A DNA stretch of 64,000 bases from assembly GCA_030685235.1 (NCBI GenBank), contig MU839080.1, positions 124,001 through 188,000 of the forward strand. The letters are read 5' to 3'. Positions within the stretch are counted from its first letter, which is position 1. Each line of letters begins with the position of its first letter. Below, in pieces: positions 9,763-19,305 of the stretch. The DNA comes from Copromyces sp. CBS 386.78 (Eukaryota > Ascomycota > Sordariomycetes > Sordariales > Sordariaceae). The translations under genes were made by a program, and so were the position numbers. Below the pieces are notes generated by a model. It worked only from the letters and a program-made list of their open reading frames with translations, was not told where the DNA came from and made no database searches.

Positions 9763-12700
9763 ATGAGTGTACAATCGATCATTGACCCATCGCCGCCATG
9801 GAAGAGTCCTTTACCTCCAGCGCGGCCAAAAGCAGGGTCAAGATCAAGCTCCCAGGCATCGAAACCGAATCTAACCGGTAAACGCCCCAAAAAGAATGGA
9901 TCTCAACTTCAGATCCAGACGAGCAGTGCACAAGCAAACCCACAAAGCACCACCTCCCTCGCATCCAATGGATCCATGGCCACCACCACAACAGCCACCT
10001 ACAGCGACGGCACCACTCTCCGTCGCTACAACATCACAAGAACGCATACCTACGGCGGTGGTATCACACTACCATCACAGCAACTCGATTCCGATACCTC
10101 TTCTCCCCTTCTAGCCCTCTCCCTCTATCCATCTACGCCTCCTTCCGTCCCTATAAACGCCTTTCATTCACATCCCGACCACAACCACGACCACGGCCCA
10201 TGTCCCCACGGGTGCGACCGCTCAGAAACACCGGTAACGAGTGTATCCTTCCCCGTTTCCAACCCCCGGACGGATCCAGCAGCCGCACCAATCTTCCCCT
10301 CCGATCCCATCTTGGACAGAATCACAACGAACGCTACTTCTACGAATTCGGGATCAAGGAGAAGCAGCAACTTTAGCAAGGAATGGCGCCACGATCCCAA
10401 GCGGAACAAGAAAGCCCAGGAGGCGGCGGGGAGGATCATCGAGGGGTGTTATTCTCGGGAGGAGAGGGGGGGGATGTGGAGGATGAGGGATAGGGTTCGG
10501 AGGTGGAAGAGGGAGTTCAGTTTGAAGGGGAAGGGGAAGGGGTTGAGGGGTCCGAGGGATGGAGGGGGGAGGGTTAAGGGGGGATATGATGCGGGTGCCG
10601 GTGCTGGTGGTGGTAGTGGTGGTGGTGCAGGACGGAGGGGGAGAGGAGAAGCAGGAGGGGCCAAAGGGGAGGGAGGGATGGGGAGGAGAGAAGGAGGGGA
10701 AGCAAGACGGAAGGGCGTGCAAGATGCAGATAATAGAGGGGATGGCAAGAGAAGGGATAGAAAACCGGAGGAGACACGGTGGCAACAACAACGTACCTTT
10801 GGCACTGGGGATGAGGATGATGATATGGCAATACCGGCACCTCCACCTATCCCAAAACCGCCGCGAAACTCGGTGGTCATGGAGCGCTTGGCTGAGGTGC
10901 TTGGCGCCAGCTCGACCGAGACGAGTTTCGGATTTAGGAGAAGGGATTACCTGCGACAGGCTGAGGAAACCTCAAAAGATACCAACAACAAGAACCGGGG
11001 ATATCATGCAGACCACAATGCAGCCCGAGAGGAAGTGCATGAAAAGACGCGCAGCAAGTCGAAGAACCGGGTCTCCGGCACTGGGCTTTGGAAACGGGGC
11101 TTGGAAAAGGCCAAAAAGCTGCTGGTTTTATCGGAGAAGAGCAGCCGCAAGACACATTCAGCAAGTCGGCCTGCAACGCCGCGCATCGCAGCGAGAACAA
11201 AAATTGTTGATACCAGTCTTCTGCACCCGCACTGGAGAGCCAGGCCATACCTGGGTAAGGGGGAGGAACCGGGTTCAGAACATGGCCACCCCTCTTTTGC
11301 CGAGTCTCCAGCTGGGACGCTTCTTCCTCCTTTACTTATACACAAACGTCCGAACCGTTTTCCACAACTAGCAGCAATGGAAATGCCAGAAACGACAAAC
11401 GCGAAAGTAGACCGGAACAACGACAACAACAACATAACAGACGACGCCTCCGACGAGAGCTCCATGATGGCCCCTCCCAGGTATTTTTACATGGACGAGA
11501 ACACCGGGGAGTCCCATTTCGGCGAAGGAGAAGTGCCCAGGTCCGCCGAAGAAAAGGGTAAAGCAATCGATTACAGCCTGGTCCACGAAGATTCGCCTCT
11601 GAAGATCCAGGTGCCTGGTTACCCGCCTCCTCTTCCGGGTCCGAAGGATAAGTGTATATGCAACCGCTGCCAGACAGCGATGGATTTGGGAGCGATTGCG
11701 ACGGCCTCTGTGGACCAAAATGGATATCTGCCGACATACAGAAGCCTGGCGGATGTTCCCTCTGCGTTGGCTGATTCAAGGGCCATGCCTCCGCCCCGGT
11801 TCCCAAGTCGAACGCGTCCCGCAGACCGATTTGAATCCCGACCTCTACCCTTGCCCCCATCATCCCAGGACAGCACATGGGGGCTCCCCATGATACAGCC
11901 GTCGACGGATTTTGGTCAGGCACCGGAGCTCACCCGGTACACCGTTAATGTCGAGACACGTCATCTCCTCCCAGGGAGACTACATGGGGAGTCTGCCCTT
12001 CGCCATACTTTGACTCCTGAATGGCAGCCTTGTGGATCGAAAACTCCTCCTCCAAGTCACCTTTCAGAGGAGGAGGCAAGAAGATGGCGGTTCGTAACTT
12101 TTCATCCCAACGAAAACAAGCATTATTATGATGGCGGTGACTTTGTTGTTGAAGAAGGGGAAGAGGATTATGATGTTATTGAGGGGCAGGAGGAAGCTTA
12201 CCATTCTGATGCTGAAGGAACACAACGCGCGACCCATGGTTGGGGAGCGGAGAGCCTTGGGACGAGGAGTATGAATTCTATGAGCGTGAGGAATTCGAGG
12301 ACCCTGAAGACCCACAGCTTGGATTCGACTCGGACGAAAACCCATCGGACGACGACGGCGACGGCGGCGACGACGGCGACGACGAGCGAACGGACACCGA
12401 CAAGTCCACTGACGAGAACACCGACGAGAACTCTGACAAGAACGCCGACAGGGACACCGATAAGTCCACCGACCGGGACACCCAGGAAACCACCCCCGAA
12501 GCCGACTCGAAAACAGAAAACAAGTCGGCCGCAGAGGTTGTTGAAGAACCTTTCCAACAACCGTCGAACCCCAGAAAGCGAAAACGATCACCATCATCGT
12601 CTGACAGCGAGCCCAACCAAAAACGTCAGAACTGAATTTCTTGGTTCCGATCACCATGGCGTATATTCGAACATGGACCACCACACAAACGGGTCAGATA

Positions 12701-14079
12701 AACACGAACCAGAACATGAACATGAACAATACGACGAAAACGATCATGACCCCTGCGACCAACGAGGCCCATCGTATGTCGGCATCGGTCAACGACCGCC
12801 CAGCAAGTTATTCTTTACCCGTCCTCGTCCGCGTGCTTTATCTTCTTCTTCAGCAACGAATGCCTCTGCGTCCGCGTCCGTTTCTGCCGCCTTACCGTCT
12901 CCTGTTCCTGAAGAAGGTGGCAGCAGCAACATTGCCGATGCCGAGGAACACGACCCCCAGAAACACGATAATCAAGGGGACCTTAGCAACAACAACATGA
13001 ACAGCAAACAACATCGACACAGTCATCACAGCCACCACAGCCATCACAACCGCTACAGCAAAAGCAGTAGCAACACCAACACCAACAGCAACAGCAACGA
13101 TCACCGCTGGTCACGGTCTTCCTGGTCGCTGAGTATCTCCATCATCTCTACGAGGGCTAGTAGTCCCCACAGTTTTGGAAACAGCAAGAGAGAAAGCAAG
13201 AGAAACAGCAGCAACAGTAAGAGAGAAAGCAGCAACAGCAAGAGAAACAGCAGCAACAGCAAGAGAAACAGCAGCAGCAACAACAGACATTCAACCGGCA
13301 TCTCCCACAGTACCCATTCCCATTCCCACGCCGAGCCCATCAGCTCCTCTTGGTACAAAACCACCACAGCCAAAGCAACAAACAGAAAACGATCATCCAC
13401 CACTTCCACCACCGGGACTACTGCTACTGGCTCTTCCCGCGTTTCGGAGCTGGATAAGGTTACTAGCAACGACTCTTCTTCTTCTTCTTCTTCTTCCTCT
13501 TTCAGAACTCATTCCCATGCCCATTCCCATTCCCGGACGCACAGTGGCCAGACTACTGGCGTCGTCGACGGCGTTGACAGCGTTGACGGAGGAAGTGGAA
13601 GTGAACATGAAAATACACTGCAATTGGAAGAAGAAGAAGCAGCAGGAGGAGGAGGAGGAGGAAGTGGAAGTGAAAGGGAAGACGGAAGAAATGGGCCTGG
13701 GCCGAGACATACAAGAACAGCTTCAGTAACGGTGGAGAGCGATCTGTTTATTATCCCGCTGGGGGAGGTGGAGGATTACGATTTGCCTCCTGATGATGAT
13801 GATGATGATGATTCCCCAAAGGACGTGGAGTCTGAAGGTGAAGGCCGTGGGAACGGTGATCGTCTGACGGGGGATAAAGAAGAAGAAGAAGAAGAAGGTA
13901 TTAGACAAGCGCAATGGGAATGGGAGAGAGAATGGGAAAGAAGAAATGGAAGGGGATGTGGGAGGGGAGATGCTGGAGGAGGAGGAGGAGGAGGAGGAGG
14001 ATGGAGGATTGTTGATGGTGGGAATGGGAGAGTACGTGACCTAACGAGTGGCTGGAGGAGGAGTAAACATCAAGGTTAG
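9763..14079 (+). CDS. large disordered protein of unknown function
   Basis: Open frame of 1438 codons without a stop. I recognise no domain. The protein is low-complexity: Ser/Thr/Pro-rich N-terminus, an Arg/Gly-rich block near residues 220-330, a possible Cys pair (CICNRC, about 628), His-rich repeats (HSHHSHHSHH, about 1083), SNSKRNS-type repeats (about 1140-1175), runs of Ser, Glu and Asp (DDDDDDD, about 1343) and a Gly run near the C-terminus. Between about 12,216 and 12,635 the natural codon pattern (GAC, ACC, AAC, AAG) lies in another frame. In that frame it gives an acidic stretch followed by PRKRKRSPSSS and a TGA, while the long frame there is ACG- and ACA-rich and looks artificial. 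Either the gene carries two compensating frameshifts or the sequence has two indel errors. The 1438-residue translation is therefore doubtful in that block. Its 3' end faces the gene ending at 14,588. Confidence 0.65.
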   Translation: MSVQSIIDPSPPWKSPLPPARPKAGSRSSSQASKPNLTGKRPKKNGSQLQIQTSSAQANPQSTTSLASNGSMATTTTATYSDGTTLRRYNITRTHTYGGGITLPSQQLDSDTSSPLLALSLYPSTPPSVPINAFHSHPDHNHDHGPCPHGCDRSETPVTSVSFPVSNPRTDPAAAPIFPSDPILDRITTNATSTNSGSRRSSNFSKEWRHDPKRNKKAQEAAGRIIEGCYSREERGGMWRMRDRVRRWKREFSLKGKGKGLRGPRDGGGRVKGGYDAGAGAGGGSGGGAGRRGRGEAGGAKGEGGMGRREGGEARRKGVQDADNRGDGKRRDRKPEETRWQQQRTFGTGDEDDDMAIPAPPPIPKPPRNSVVMERLAEVLGASSTETSFGFRRRDYLRQAEETSKDTNNKNRGYHADHNAAREEVHEKTRSKSKNRVSGTGLWKRGLEKAKKLLVLSEKSSRKTHSASRPATPRIAARTKIVDTSLLHPHWRARPYLGKGEEPGSEHGHPSFAESPAGTLLPPLLIHKRPNRFPQLAAMEMPETTNAKVDRNNDNNNITDDASDESSMMAPPRYFYMDENTGESHFGEGEVPRSAEEKGKAIDYSLVHEDSPLKIQVPGYPPPLPGPKDKCICNRCQTAMDLGAIATASVDQNGYLPTYRSLADVPSALADSRAMPPPRFPSRTRPADRFESRPLPLPPSSQDSTWGLPMIQPSTDFGQAPELTRYTVNVETRHLLPGRLHGESALRHTLTPEWQPCGSKTPPPSHLSEEEARRWRFVTFHPNENKHYYDGGDFVVEEGEEDYDVIEGQEEAYHSDAEGTQRATHGWGAESLGTRSMNSMSVRNSRTLKTHSLDSTRTKTHRTTTATAATTATTSERTPTSPLTRTPTRTLTRTPTGTPISPPTGTPRKPPPKPTRKQKTSRPQRLLKNLSNNRRTPESENDHHHRLTASPTKNVRTEFLGSDHHGVYSNMDHHTNGSDKHEPEHEHEQYDENDHDPCDQRGPSYVGIGQRPPSKLFFTRPRPRALSSSSATNASASASVSAALPSPVPEEGGSSNIADAEEHDPQKHDNQGDLSNNNMNSKQHRHSHHSHHSHHNRYSKSSSNTNTNSNSNDHRWSRSSWSLSISIISTRASSPHSFGNSKRESKRNSSNSKRESSNSKRNSSNSKRNSSSNNRHSTGISHSTHSHSHAEPISSSWYKTTTAKATNRKRSSTTSTTGTTATGSSRVSELDKVTSNDSSSSSSSSSFRTHSHAHSHSRTHSGQTTGVVDGVDSVDGGSGSEHENTLQLEEEEAAGGGGGGSGSEREDGRNGPGPRHTRTASVTVESDLFIIPLGEVEDYDLPPDDDDDDDSPKDVESEGEGRGNGDRLTGDKEEEEEEGIRQAQWEWEREWERRNGRGCGRGDAGGGGGGGGGWRIVDGGNGRVRDLTSGWRRSKHQG

Positions 14080-14587
14080 GGAGGGAGGTGAAAGGGGAGG
14101 GAACGGAGAAGGAGACGGGGATAGGTGAATCCTATACTACGAGTTACCGTGACGGGGTTGTGGATGAAGGATTCTAGGGGGGACTTTGGGGACGTTGGGT
14201 ACTCGGAGAAGTGAATAGGTATCTTACTTACTCTATGGAGAGAATTTGCTTAATGTTTTTTGGGGAAAAGTGGCCGGTCATTTCATTACGCGACGTACGT
14301 GATGTTCTACCATTTAACTCTTCTGCTCACCTCACCTGGCGTTATGATCATCGGTGACAAAAACAGCAGGTTTCCTTTTTACTAGGTAATTGATATTTAT
14401 TTGTACACGTAATATACATACATACATGATCAAAGGACTTCAATCAATCAAATGCACATTTACATCTACCGACCCAAACAAACCCACTAATCGTCCTTTC
14501 TCGTACCCCCTTTCCTATTTTTTTAAAAATTTTTCTATCACCTCGATTATACACCACATGCACAACTCCAGTTTTCTTCCATCCACG
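14080..14587. other. convergent intergenic region
   Basis: 508 bases between the stops of two converging genes. It holds both 3' untranslated regions, AT-rich near 14,380-14,540, and no further gene. Confidence 0.6.
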
Positions 14588-17500
14588 TCAAGCTTGACCT
14601 CTCCTCTTCTTCGCCACCAGCTTGAGGTCCTCCCCCAAACTCTTCACAGTCTCTAGCACCTCGCCAATCAACATCGATGCGTCCTCCCTTTTCCCCTGTT
14701 CATCATCTTGACCTTGACCCTCTCCTCCTCCGTCTTCTTGGTCCTGGTCCTGGCTGTACATACTCCCCGTCGAGTTTGACTCGGGAATCGAGTGCATCGA
14801 CTCAGACTGCGAATAATGCGTGTGCGAGTGAGAGTTCGAGTTCGAGCCGGAATCAACATGAAGGGAACGAAACGAACGCAGGGTATTGTTGAAGCTATCC
14901 TCTGAGTTTAAGAGTTTTTGGATTTTGGAGAGGTCACGGTGGTTTTTGTGTCCATGTCGTGGAGGTGGGCGTGGGCGTGGGCGGGTTGCGGGGAGGGTTG
15001 CGGGGAGGGTGAGGGAGTAGGAGTAGGTGTTGATGTTATTGCCCATCGTGGAGTTGGTGGTGGGGGTTTTGTCATCAGGGTGATCGGTGCTGCGCGAAGG
15101 ACCCCCCTGGTGAGGAAGTGGAAGATGGCTGTCGTCTAGAGAAGTGAGATGCCCCTGGTGATTACCGGCACCGGACATGGAGTGGGAGTGACCGAGCCGG
15201 TGAGTGGGTAGGGGAATACTAGAAGCTCCTTCCGTGAATCCGACCTGGCGGTTGATTTGGCCGTTCCTTTCCTCTTTCTCCCGGATCTTCGTACTGCCTG
15301 CCAGTCCTTCCTTTTCCGGACTGCTGCTGCTGTTGTTGTTATTGTTGTTGTTCTTTTTGTGCGAGTGCAAAAACTCCTCCACATTTGGGTCCTTCAGTAG
15401 TAGTAGTGGCATCGAACTCTCCACCATCACCACGTCATCTTTTGGGCCTTCGTCTCGGCTCTTGTTCCTCCCGCGCCCGCGCCTGAAATGCGCTCTGAAC
15501 CCCTTACCCGAGTCGCCATCCTCGCTATCTCTACCCTTTGGTGCTTCCTCCAACTTGGGCACCTTGGCCACGAACTGCATCGGGTGATATACCACCGCCG
15601 TCCCACTGGTTCCTGTCTTGGCTCCTCCTTCCTTGTCCGTCGTTTCCGTTGGCGTCTTCTGCCCCTGAGAAAAATTTCCAGAGTCACTGATACTCACCAA
15701 AGAAGACCTCGCCGAGCGGGTGGCTGAATAGGGAATGCTTGAGTAAGGAATGCCACTGGGGATGCTACTACCGGGGTTGCTGATGCCAGCGCTGAGAATG
15801 GGGACGGGGCTGCTGATGGTTGCGCGGGTGCTGCTGATGCTGCTGACGCTGTTGGCGGTGGTGGGAGTTTTCAGACTGTCGGAGTCGGGGCTTGACAAGG
15901 ACGGTTTACTGTGTCTACTGCGGAGATGACGAAGGCCGGGGAGGTTCATGGCTGAGAGGTGGAGGCGGCGGCGGCTGTGACGGCGGTTGTCGTTGTTCCT
16001 GCTGTGAGCGGGAGAAGGATGGTCTTCGAGTGAGTGAGGTGAGTGTTGCCGTTCCTGTTCCTGTTCCTGTTGGGTCTCCTCCTGATGATGTGACCCGGAC
16101 TGGGAACGCAGGCTTTGGCTCTCCGAGGTCTCGCTCAGCCGTACGAGTGACGAGTGGCGGCTATGAACAGACCGCTTCTTCTCTTCTCTGCTCTCTATCC
16201 GCTTCTTGATCTGCTCGAAAGCAGACTCGGCCTTGGGAGTATTCTCTTGACTGCCGCCTCCAACGTCAACAGCCGTTGCCGGGGAAGAATCCGCAGGATG
16301 TATGGGAATCCTGCTGAACAAGCCGTCAATCTCATCCAACGAAGGACCGCTTGGTTGAGTCCCACGATTCATCAAGCAAAGGTCTGACTTGTTGGAAGGA
16401 GAAGCCTTCGGGGTATCGCCATCCAGGAGGTACTCCTCGTTACCCGATGTCGACAAGGGGGGAGAAACTGGCCGCTTGGAGCTCCTAGGGGGTGGGCTCG
16501 GATCTGGACTCTGTCGGAAAAAGCTGGGCGGCGGCGATAGTGGTGTCGGAGGCTCGGGCCTGACAGAAGCGGATGGCGAAGGCGGTGGGTGGCCCGCCGT
16601 CCAGACCGAGTACTTCAATGGAGAGTTGGACTTTGTTGAGATTGACCTATTCGGAAACCGAGTCGGTGTGCCTACTGGGGACGACGGACTTCCCCGGCCG
16701 GCACTAGATAATCTGTTGGGGGATCGAAAAGGAATGGGAGGCGCAGGTAGCGGGATCTTCTTGTCCAAGGCGCATGATGCCCTTGCCGAGACATCGGTTG
16801 TTCCCGGCAGAGGCAGCTGGATCTTTGGGATGTCGGTGGTTGATATTGCGATATTGATGGACTTGGAGGAGTAGTCCTCCGGGTTGTACACCTCATCTTG
16901 GTCAACCCATAAGTTGCGACGGACCGTCCACCAGAAGTCCTGGACTTGTTTTGGGTCGCGGCGAATAATGGGTTTGTCTTCGGCCATGGCAATGAGTTGG
17001 CTCTCTTCCTCCTCCTCCAACAGTTGTGGGTTGATGGAGAAGTTCTCGAGCTCGTGCATGAGCTTTTCCAAGGCGATGACTGAGGCCGAGGACTTTCTGT
17101 GCTCGAGGCCTGGTCTCGTCAATGGTTGTCGTACGGGTCGCGGGGCACTTGTACTTGTGGTAGGATGGGGGGTCTCGGTTTGGGCCGTCTTGACTCTGTC
17201 CTGTCGCTTCGTGATACGGAGGGGTTTGTTTTCCTTGTCGAAGTAGTCAGGTGTGTCTCTCAACTTGATGTCCTCGTTCTTGTCGTTTTGCTGCTCGACT
17301 TCTTCCTCGCCTTGGTTAAAATTGACAAACCCATCTAGACACCTCGCCAGAGGCTGGTTGAAATACGATTTGTAATTCAACAAGGTCAATGAATCCTCCT
17401 CCTCCAACGCGAAGGGCATGATGGAGCTCGCCCTCGGGATGACAGGCGTCGACACGCTCCTCGTGCCCTCTACCGCAGTCCCTGCGTCACTCGCCTCCCA

Positions 17501-17905
17501 AGCCTCTCCACCATGTTCACAATGTCGACTCCTCCTCGCATCATGACACTCACTAACCCCTCTATCTCGTCCCTGACTACCCTTCACCCTCCGAAAACTC
17601 GTCAAACTCGCGCCCGTCGACGCGCTGCTTCTGACCGTACTGCATCGCGGCGTAATCGGGTCGAATACTGGGGAATATGGTGGTGGTTGTTTGCTCGCCG
17701 CGCTCTCGAATGACGCGATGATGGATCGGACGGACCGGTTGTTGTTCGCTTTCGGTTTCTTGCAAGGGGTGGTGACGTCGCGGTTGAGGTTGGATGAGAA
17801 GCTGTGAGGGAGGCCGCGGGGGAGGATTCGGCGGTTGAGAATGCTTTCTTGTGGTTGCTGAGAGAAAGGGGGTGAATCACCCGTGGTAATGGGTGAGTTG
17901 TCCAT
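14588..17905 (-). CDS. large Ser/Pro-rich protein of unknown function
   Basis: A single uninterrupted frame of 1105 codons. The composition is that of a disordered scaffold or regulatory protein: Pro- and Ser-rich tracts with many SP/TP sites, a Gln/Glu/His block (HHQEETQQEQEQERQ), an Asn run (HKKNNNNNNNSSSS), and dipeptide-like DQDQ and GQGQ stretches near the end. The most ordered part is around residues 270-350: a predicted helix (SASVIALEKLMHELENF), then DFWWTVRRNLWVDQDEVYN, which has the look of a short conserved motif. A second ordered piece is the C-terminal helix (EVLETVKSLGEDLKLVAKK). I know no family that fits. No signal peptide or membrane segment. Codon use is consistent throughout, unlike its convergent neighbour. 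The start is the first ATG of the frame. Confidence 0.75.
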   Translation of the reverse strand: MDNSPITTGDSPPFSQQPQESILNRRILPRGLPHSFSSNLNRDVTTPCKKPKANNNRSVRSIIASFESAASKQPPPYSPVFDPITPRCSTVRSSASTGASLTSFRRVKGSQGRDRGVSECHDARRSRHCEHGGEAWEASDAGTAVEGTRSVSTPVIPRASSIMPFALEEEDSLTLLNYKSYFNQPLARCLDGFVNFNQGEEEVEQQNDKNEDIKLRDTPDYFDKENKPLRITKRQDRVKTAQTETPHPTTSTSAPRPVRQPLTRPGLEHRKSSASVIALEKLMHELENFSINPQLLEEEEESQLIAMAEDKPIIRRDPKQVQDFWWTVRRNLWVDQDEVYNPEDYSSKSINIAISTTDIPKIQLPLPGTTDVSARASCALDKKIPLPAPPIPFRSPNRLSSAGRGSPSSPVGTPTRFPNRSISTKSNSPLKYSVWTAGHPPPSPSASVRPEPPTPLSPPPSFFRQSPDPSPPPRSSKRPVSPPLSTSGNEEYLLDGDTPKASPSNKSDLCLMNRGTQPSGPSLDEIDGLFSRIPIHPADSSPATAVDVGGGSQENTPKAESAFEQIKKRIESREEKKRSVHSRHSSLVRLSETSESQSLRSQSGSHHQEETQQEQEQERQHSPHSLEDHPSPAHSRNNDNRRHSRRRLHLSAMNLPGLRHLRSRHSKPSLSSPDSDSLKTPTTANSVSSISSTRATISSPVPILSAGISNPGSSIPSGIPYSSIPYSATRSARSSLVSISDSGNFSQGQKTPTETTDKEGGAKTGTSGTAVVYHPMQFVAKVPKLEEAPKGRDSEDGDSGKGFRAHFRRGRGRNKSRDEGPKDDVVMVESSMPLLLLKDPNVEEFLHSHKKNNNNNNNSSSSPEKEGLAGSTKIREKEERNGQINRQVGFTEGASSIPLPTHRLGHSHSMSGAGNHQGHLTSLDDSHLPLPHQGGPSRSTDHPDDKTPTTNSTMGNNINTYSYSLTLPATLPATRPRPRPPPRHGHKNHRDLSKIQKLLNSEDSFNNTLRSFRSLHVDSGSNSNSHSHTHYSQSESMHSIPESNSTGSMYSQDQDQEDGGGEGQGQDDEQGKREDASMLIGEVLETVKSLGEDLKLVAKKRRGQA

Positions 17906-18930
17906 CGAGGATGGGGGTTGTTGCTTGGGGGTTGAATCGAGATTACGAGTGTCTTGCGGTCGTGGCGGATAGAGTTTGTTTGTTTGGGGGATAATCGAGT
18001 TCCCGAAATCGTTGCTGGTTGTATAGTTTGCTTGCTTGCCTAGTCAACGCTCCTCATGACGGTAAAGTGAAGGCGAAGGTGAATGGAAGCGCGCCCAGTT
18101 CAGGTTTAGGCGGGGACGAAGGTCGGATGGAAAGTTTGCGCACCGGAAGGTTTCAAGTTTCCACCCGCTTCCAAGCTCGAAGACGGATAGGAGGAATTTG
18201 GACGTCATGATGTTCTGAGGTTGAGGCGAGGAGGGCTCGAGACAATTTGAACGAGTCTTCAGAGCTGGAAGAGGTATCAACACCTTCTTCGACAGCTAGG
18301 ATATTATTCCAGCTGATTTCCATGCGTTCTTTTGTGTGGTGGTGAAATACGAGTTATGAATCCGACTTCACAGCTACCTAGCACGAGGGAATGGGATGGA
18401 AGGGCCCGGGCTCGGATCGGAGTGGGAGACTTTCCAAGGTCCTCGAACTCAAACTTGATGCGATAATTCTGGAGGTTAGTTATGAATTGGATTACCGGGC
18501 CACAGAGTGTCTACCTCTGTGTCCTTGGTTGAGTGTCCGCCATCTGTATAGTATATGATATAACCCAATGTTGTTGCATTGTCCAAGTCAGTAGTGTGAA
18601 GCGAGTGCCAAACAAACAATACATGGTCCTGTTGATATAACAAGATGTTCAAAGACGATCAATCATATGAGTGTTTCTGACGTGTCCATCACCGTTTTGC
18701 CATTTCGAAAGGTGAAAACAACTCCTTTGTTAATGTGGAAGTGATATAATAATATCCTTTCAACATTTCGTGAGACAACGCTGCCCATTGAGCATCCAAG
18801 CTTCCGTCACGACACATATAAAAAGGTCATGACCAAGACCTGTGTATGTAGTTGCTTCCAAGCGAAAAGGTCTACACCTCCAACTACGAAAATAAGTATA
18901 CCTACCGCATCAAGATCATCAACAACATCC
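17906..18930. other. divergent promoter region
   Basis: About 1 kb between two divergently oriented genes. It should contain both promoters. Apart from the TATA box listed separately, I see no distinct element. Confidence 0.5.
18817..18824 (+). promoter_or_regulatory. TATA box (TATAAAAA)
   Basis: A perfect TATAAAAA lies only five bases ahead of the ATG at 18829 and 107 bases ahead of the ATG at 18931. Transcription should start some tens of bases downstream of it, which favours 18931 as the translation start of the small membrane protein. Confidence 0.55.
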
Positions 18931-19305
18931 ATGTATCGTCAACCTAACGCATCCACCTACCCTTCCGACAACCGTTGGTCATCCCAATCCCAGTCCCAGG
19001 CCCCTCTGTTCTTCTCCCAAAACAACAGGAACAAAGACACCGCAAACCTTCCCACACGGGGAAACATGGACAACTACCGCCAACAACCCCCCACGGCCGC
19101 CAGAAACCCAGAGGTCAGGTGGCAGAGGTTGTTAAAGAACATCACCTGCTTCCCGCTGATGCTGCTGAGCGGATATATCATTCTGGGAATCATATTTGGG
19201 GTGGCGGTTTATACTCTTGGCTGTGAGATTCCTGTTACCCTTTTGAGAGCGGGGATAAGGATGCTGGTTTGGGCCGGGTGTTTGCTGACACTTGTTATGG
19301 GTTAA
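18931..19305 (+). CDS. small two-helix membrane protein, unknown function
   Basis: 125 residues from the ATG at 18931. The frame is open to 18829, but the TATA box directly ahead of that ATG argues against it. A polar Ser/Gln/Asn-rich N-terminus (about 60 residues) is followed by a hydrophobic segment around CFPLMLLSGYIILGIIFGVA, a short loop with Cys, and a second hydrophobic segment ending in LVWAGCLLTLVMG at the very C-terminus. The two helices would form a hairpin. No signal peptide and no family recognised. Confidence 0.6.
   Translation: MYRQPNASTYPSDNRWSSQSQSQAPLFFSQNNRNKDTANLPTRGNMDNYRQQPPTAARNPEVRWQRLLKNITCFPLMLLSGYIILGIIFGVAVYTLGCEIPVTLLRAGIRMLVWAGCLLTLVMG

Noticed and set aside
10354..10880. 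Minus-strand Pro/Leu/Ser-rich ORFs inside the 1438-codon gene
   Set aside because: Antisense of Gly/Arg-rich coding repeats; composition explained by the opposite strand.
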